Shown one piece after another: positions 61,126 through 64,000 of a stretch of DNA of 64,000 nucleotides (positions are counted from its first letter, which is position 1; every line of letters starts with the position of its first letter). This stretch comes from Cytospora piceicola (taxonomy: Eukaryota; Ascomycota; Sordariomycetes; Diaporthales; Cytosporaceae): assembly GCA_023375675.1 (NCBI GenBank), contig JALQBC010000031.1, forward strand, positions 1 to 64,000, given 5' to 3'. The notes beneath the pieces were generated by a model. It made no database searches. It was not told the DNA's origin and saw only the letters and a list, made by a program, of their open reading frames with translations. The position numbers and the translations under genes were made by a program.

Positions 61126-62220
61126 CCTTCTTCGGTCTCCGAATCTTGGCGGAATAATTCCTATAGACTGACTAACTGTGTCGATTTGGCTCTCGGAGGA
61201 GATAGACGACCTGAATGAGCAAATGTGTCGATGCACTAGTAGTCGTCACAATGGGCCCGACCAACTGTCAGCTGCAGCCTTATACGCCTTCAGACTTCGA
61301 CCTTCCTTTTCAAGTTTGGCCTGCATTCAAGGTAGACTTGCAGCTGTAGGTCGTGGTAGTATTACGGTAACAAGAGATATATCATAACCGTGAACGATAG
61401 AGTTGCTGCCTGATGACGATATTGACTTTGCTCTATCGTATTTCATGTCTATCAAATCCCATGCAAGGTTCTCTTGGAGAGTATCAAAGTGGAGTGAAGA
61501 GGGGATCACAGGAGATAATTGAGGTGCAGTGTATCAATGGGCGATGCGGTTGCGTTGTTAGTACGAACACTGAGGCTTACCCTCTACGAGGAGTTCTCGT
61601 CGAAATCCTCCTCCTATCTTGAGCACTGGAATTACCCGACGGAACTCCCGGGAAGTCATACAAAGCCGAGGTGGGAGCTATTGGGCCGCTTCTGGGACTG
61701 ACTAGCTTGATCCGAGTCGTCTATCCGGCTTCATCGTGATGTCCCTTATCTGCTATGTCACAAATGACACTGACACCGCATGTTGATCATGTTGATCACC
61801 TGTGTTCCAGCTGTTTTCGTATGTTTGCAGGCTTTGCATTGTTGAAGGAGAACTTCCACCTATGGAAACCCAAGCCTTGAAATTGTGGAATGATACGGTA
61901 CCGCGTTTCCCGGGATAAGCAATCACAATGCAGGTTGCCGCACAATGCGGATGTGATGTTACACGATATGATGCGGTCATATCGTGATACAGGAGGAGGC
62001 GGAGGGATAACGGAGAATGAAAGGCAACAAAGCTGGAGCCCGTGCCATGGTCCTAGATGTCAAGGTACAGGATCCGGAACGTATTTATGTATCATCATTG
62101 ACCTGCCACTGGGCTCAGGCGTTATACTATCCATGACACTGTTCTCTCAGCATTCGTAAACAGGTCTTTGACTATTCAAACACAGTCAATCATAAAGTCT
62201 ATCTCATAGTGGTCGACATC

Positions 62221-63265
62221 ATGAAGTTTCTCTGCCTTCCCGGAGCATACGGCAGTGCCAAGGTAATTGTTTCGAGAGTCAATCATCACATCCCATAGCT
62301 AACTATAACGTCTCTCATAAAAAGAACTTCCAGGTTCAACTCAGTCCGTTCGTGGTGGAAATGGAGAAACGAGGCAGTATTGATTTCGTTTGGACCGAAG
62401 GAACCTGCCCGGCCACTCCTCCTGAAGGCTTTGAAGACTACTTTGGAGCTGGCCCTCTATGGAGGTTCATCGAATACGATGGAGGCGCTGCATTTGATGT
62501 GGTCGATAGTATCCGTGACTTTCCAGAAGGATCCAATGCGGAGGAGACTATGCGACTTCTTTTTGGCCCCAACCCTTCATGCCTGGTGGAGAGCGTACAG
62601 AATGCGATGCAAAGACTGCTGAGCATTATTGATGCTGATCCTGAGATCGAAGTAAGCTACTCTGTTTCGGTTGACGGGTTTGTGGCCTCTCTTTGCCTGT
62701 TCAGGTGGCTAATCAACTCGTTCGTTCAATTTTAGGGCGTCTTGGGATACTCTGAGGGTGCAACGACCGCTGCCACGCTTATACTCGAAGAGCGCAGGAG
62801 AGCCCAGGAGGATGGCAGACCAAGAAGAATCAAGGTGGGTGGTTTTCCTCCAATACCCCAGAAAGAAATATGAAAACAGAACGCTAACATGATCCCCAGC
62901 GTGCCATCTTCTTTGCTGGGTGGCCACCAATGTCCATCTCAGGAGATAAGGTTCAGATCGTTCTTGCAGACCAAGCCAAGGGTGTTATCGACATCCCGAC
63001 CCTGCACATCGTGGGCTGCAGTGACCCCTACATCCTCGGGGCGGTAGCTTTGTACAACATGTGCGAGCGAAGTTCTGCAGAGATGTTCGACCACGGAAAG
63101 GGACACACTGTGCCTAGAGACTCGAGGACAATTCAGGAGCTCTGCGATGCCATTGATAGACTGGCCTCTCGGGAAGACTATTGGCAGGCTAAGGACCTCC
63201 GCGGCTTGCGAGTTCTTGATCCTACCAATGTGCAGCACCGCGAAGCAATCAAGCAATCGCTTTAG
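62221..63265 (+). CDS. FSH1-family serine hydrolase, likely polyketide off-loading
   Basis: Exons 62221-62262, 62325-62651, 62736-62834 and 62900-63265 join in frame to 277 residues; introns 62-84 nt, all GT-AG. It starts MKFLCLPGAYGSAK, the first strand and oxyanion region of the FSH1 alpha/beta hydrolases. The catalytic triad is visible: Ser129 in GYSEG, Asp198 in GCSDPY, His225 in GKGHTVPRD. No signal peptide. Characterised members encoded beside HR-PKS genes, such as LovG of lovastatin biosynthesis, release the chain from the ACP by hydrolysis. The neighbouring HR-PKS lacks its own release domain, so a trans-acting thioesterase role is a good inference, not a proof. Expression with the PKS from the shared 2.2-kb region is likely. 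Confidence 0.88.
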
Positions 63266-64000
63266 ATACATAGACTCCCCGTGCACTGACTCGCGGAGTG
63301 CTCAGAATTTTAGATTGATGGTTGACTAAACATGTTCTATCTTGCTATAGAAACTGGTCGATGGGTTAGTGCTTCTGTAATGTGTGTTCAGTGTTGTTTG
63401 TCAAAAACTTCAATGTTGAGAAGGCTTCTCCTGTGGCCTCTTTACTTCTTCACCACTCCCCCTTCCTAAAGCAAAGGCTAGCCTGCATAGATATCATAAC
63501 GTAGAACATAGAATGAAACAATTGAGCCATGCGACGAGGTCATCTCTACAGTAATTCATCGCTCGAGTCTGTCACCTAGTAGTAGATTTGCTAAGAAGGG
63601 TGGGTGGCACCGCTAAGGGCAGAAGTCCTCCATGATTACAAAGTTCTGGAGGTTTCCGATCTCAGTCCTCGTCAGGGTTTTCCCAAGCTGGAATTTCAGT
63701 TTTGTGAGAAATGACAGTTCAGGTAGGTGCGAGTAAATCATATTTGTGGTATTAAACCCCTCAAGAGATGTGAGCTACTGCAGCACACGGCACATTGTCA
63801 CATGGAGCACCAAGCCTATAGTAGAGTGTATTAGTATGTAAATCCCGTAATGGCTGGAATAGCTGAATTATGAACACTCCAGACAGATTCATTCAGCTGG
63901 AATGACTCGTCCCTTTCAAGATGGATGGCAGCCACCGGCCAGATTCCGGTGCAACCAACGGGTGTTTCTCGGCCACGACGTCTTGATAAAGTCTTCAGTT
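63266..64000. other. Downstream 0.7 kb, no firm gene
   Basis: 3' flank of the hydrolase gene. On the minus strand 63613-63733 is open and reads LPELSFLTKLKFQLGKTLTR, then TEIGNLQNFVIMEDFCP before a stop, and 63900-64000 has another coding-like stretch, so the 3' end of a minus-strand gene may enter from the right edge. The family is not recognised. Confidence 0.3.

Larger units (their letters stand above)
60033..62220. promoter_or_regulatory. Divergent 2.2-kb promoter region, PKS / hydrolase
   Basis: Separates the start codons of two genes transcribed away from each other, so it likely holds shared control elements. Short open frames inside show no family motif. It contains the imperfect repeats at 60773-61125 and several CGG/CCG pairs of the kind bound by Zn2Cys6 regulators (for example CCGG words near 60750 and 60890), but no site can be assigned. 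Confidence 0.5.

Overview
The window is the left end of a chromosome (or contig) of a filamentous ascomycete. It opens with about 18 CCCTAA telomere units. The genes have short GT-AG introns of about 50-180 nt. Fungal secondary-metabolism families are present. Long AT-rich blocks carry the signature of repeat-induced point mutation (RIP): CA and TG dinucleotides are almost absent, so almost no ATG codons remain. A Pezizomycotina fungus, perhaps a Sordariomycete, fits best; the species cannot be read from the sequence.

Layout: 1-130 telomere. 131-19135 is RIP-degraded subtelomere. It holds several tandem-repeat families (29, ~150, ~218, ~289 and several hundred bp units), CTTA microsatellites, a complete but mutated LTR retrotransposon (8235-15323; 205-bp LTRs; target duplication CGTTT), a small GC-rich island with telomere-like repeats (15531-15840), a solo LTR fragment and a 622-bp fold-back element. 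19.4-31.0 kb is a gene island: an intact short-chain dehydrogenase, a decayed P450, an intact GMC oxidoreductase, a second P450 remnant, a doubtful small ORF and a duplicated cysteine-rich protein. 31055-45423 is one nested transposon block: a Fot1/pogo-type element (TA duplication) interrupted by a solo LTR (ATAC duplication) and by a 12.2-kb Ty3/gypsy element (CTCT duplication), all RIP-mutated. 45.6-46.9 kb is a TTAC tetranucleotide satellite. 47.2-64 kb is a second gene island: an SDR remnant, a sulfotransferase-like gene, a four-exon highly reducing polyketide synthase (HR-PKS) of 2298 aa, and a divergent FSH1-type serine hydrolase.

Function: the HR-PKS (KS-AT-DH-ER-KR-ACP, no methyltransferase and no release domain) and the hydrolase 2.2 kb away form a plausible synthase/off-loading pair. 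The sulfotransferase-like gene lies next to them. The SDR, GMC oxidoreductase and dead P450s on the far side of the transposon block look like tailoring genes. Whether both islands were once a single biosynthetic cluster split by transposon insertion is inference. All exon structures were read by eye from splice motifs, frame continuity and family motifs.
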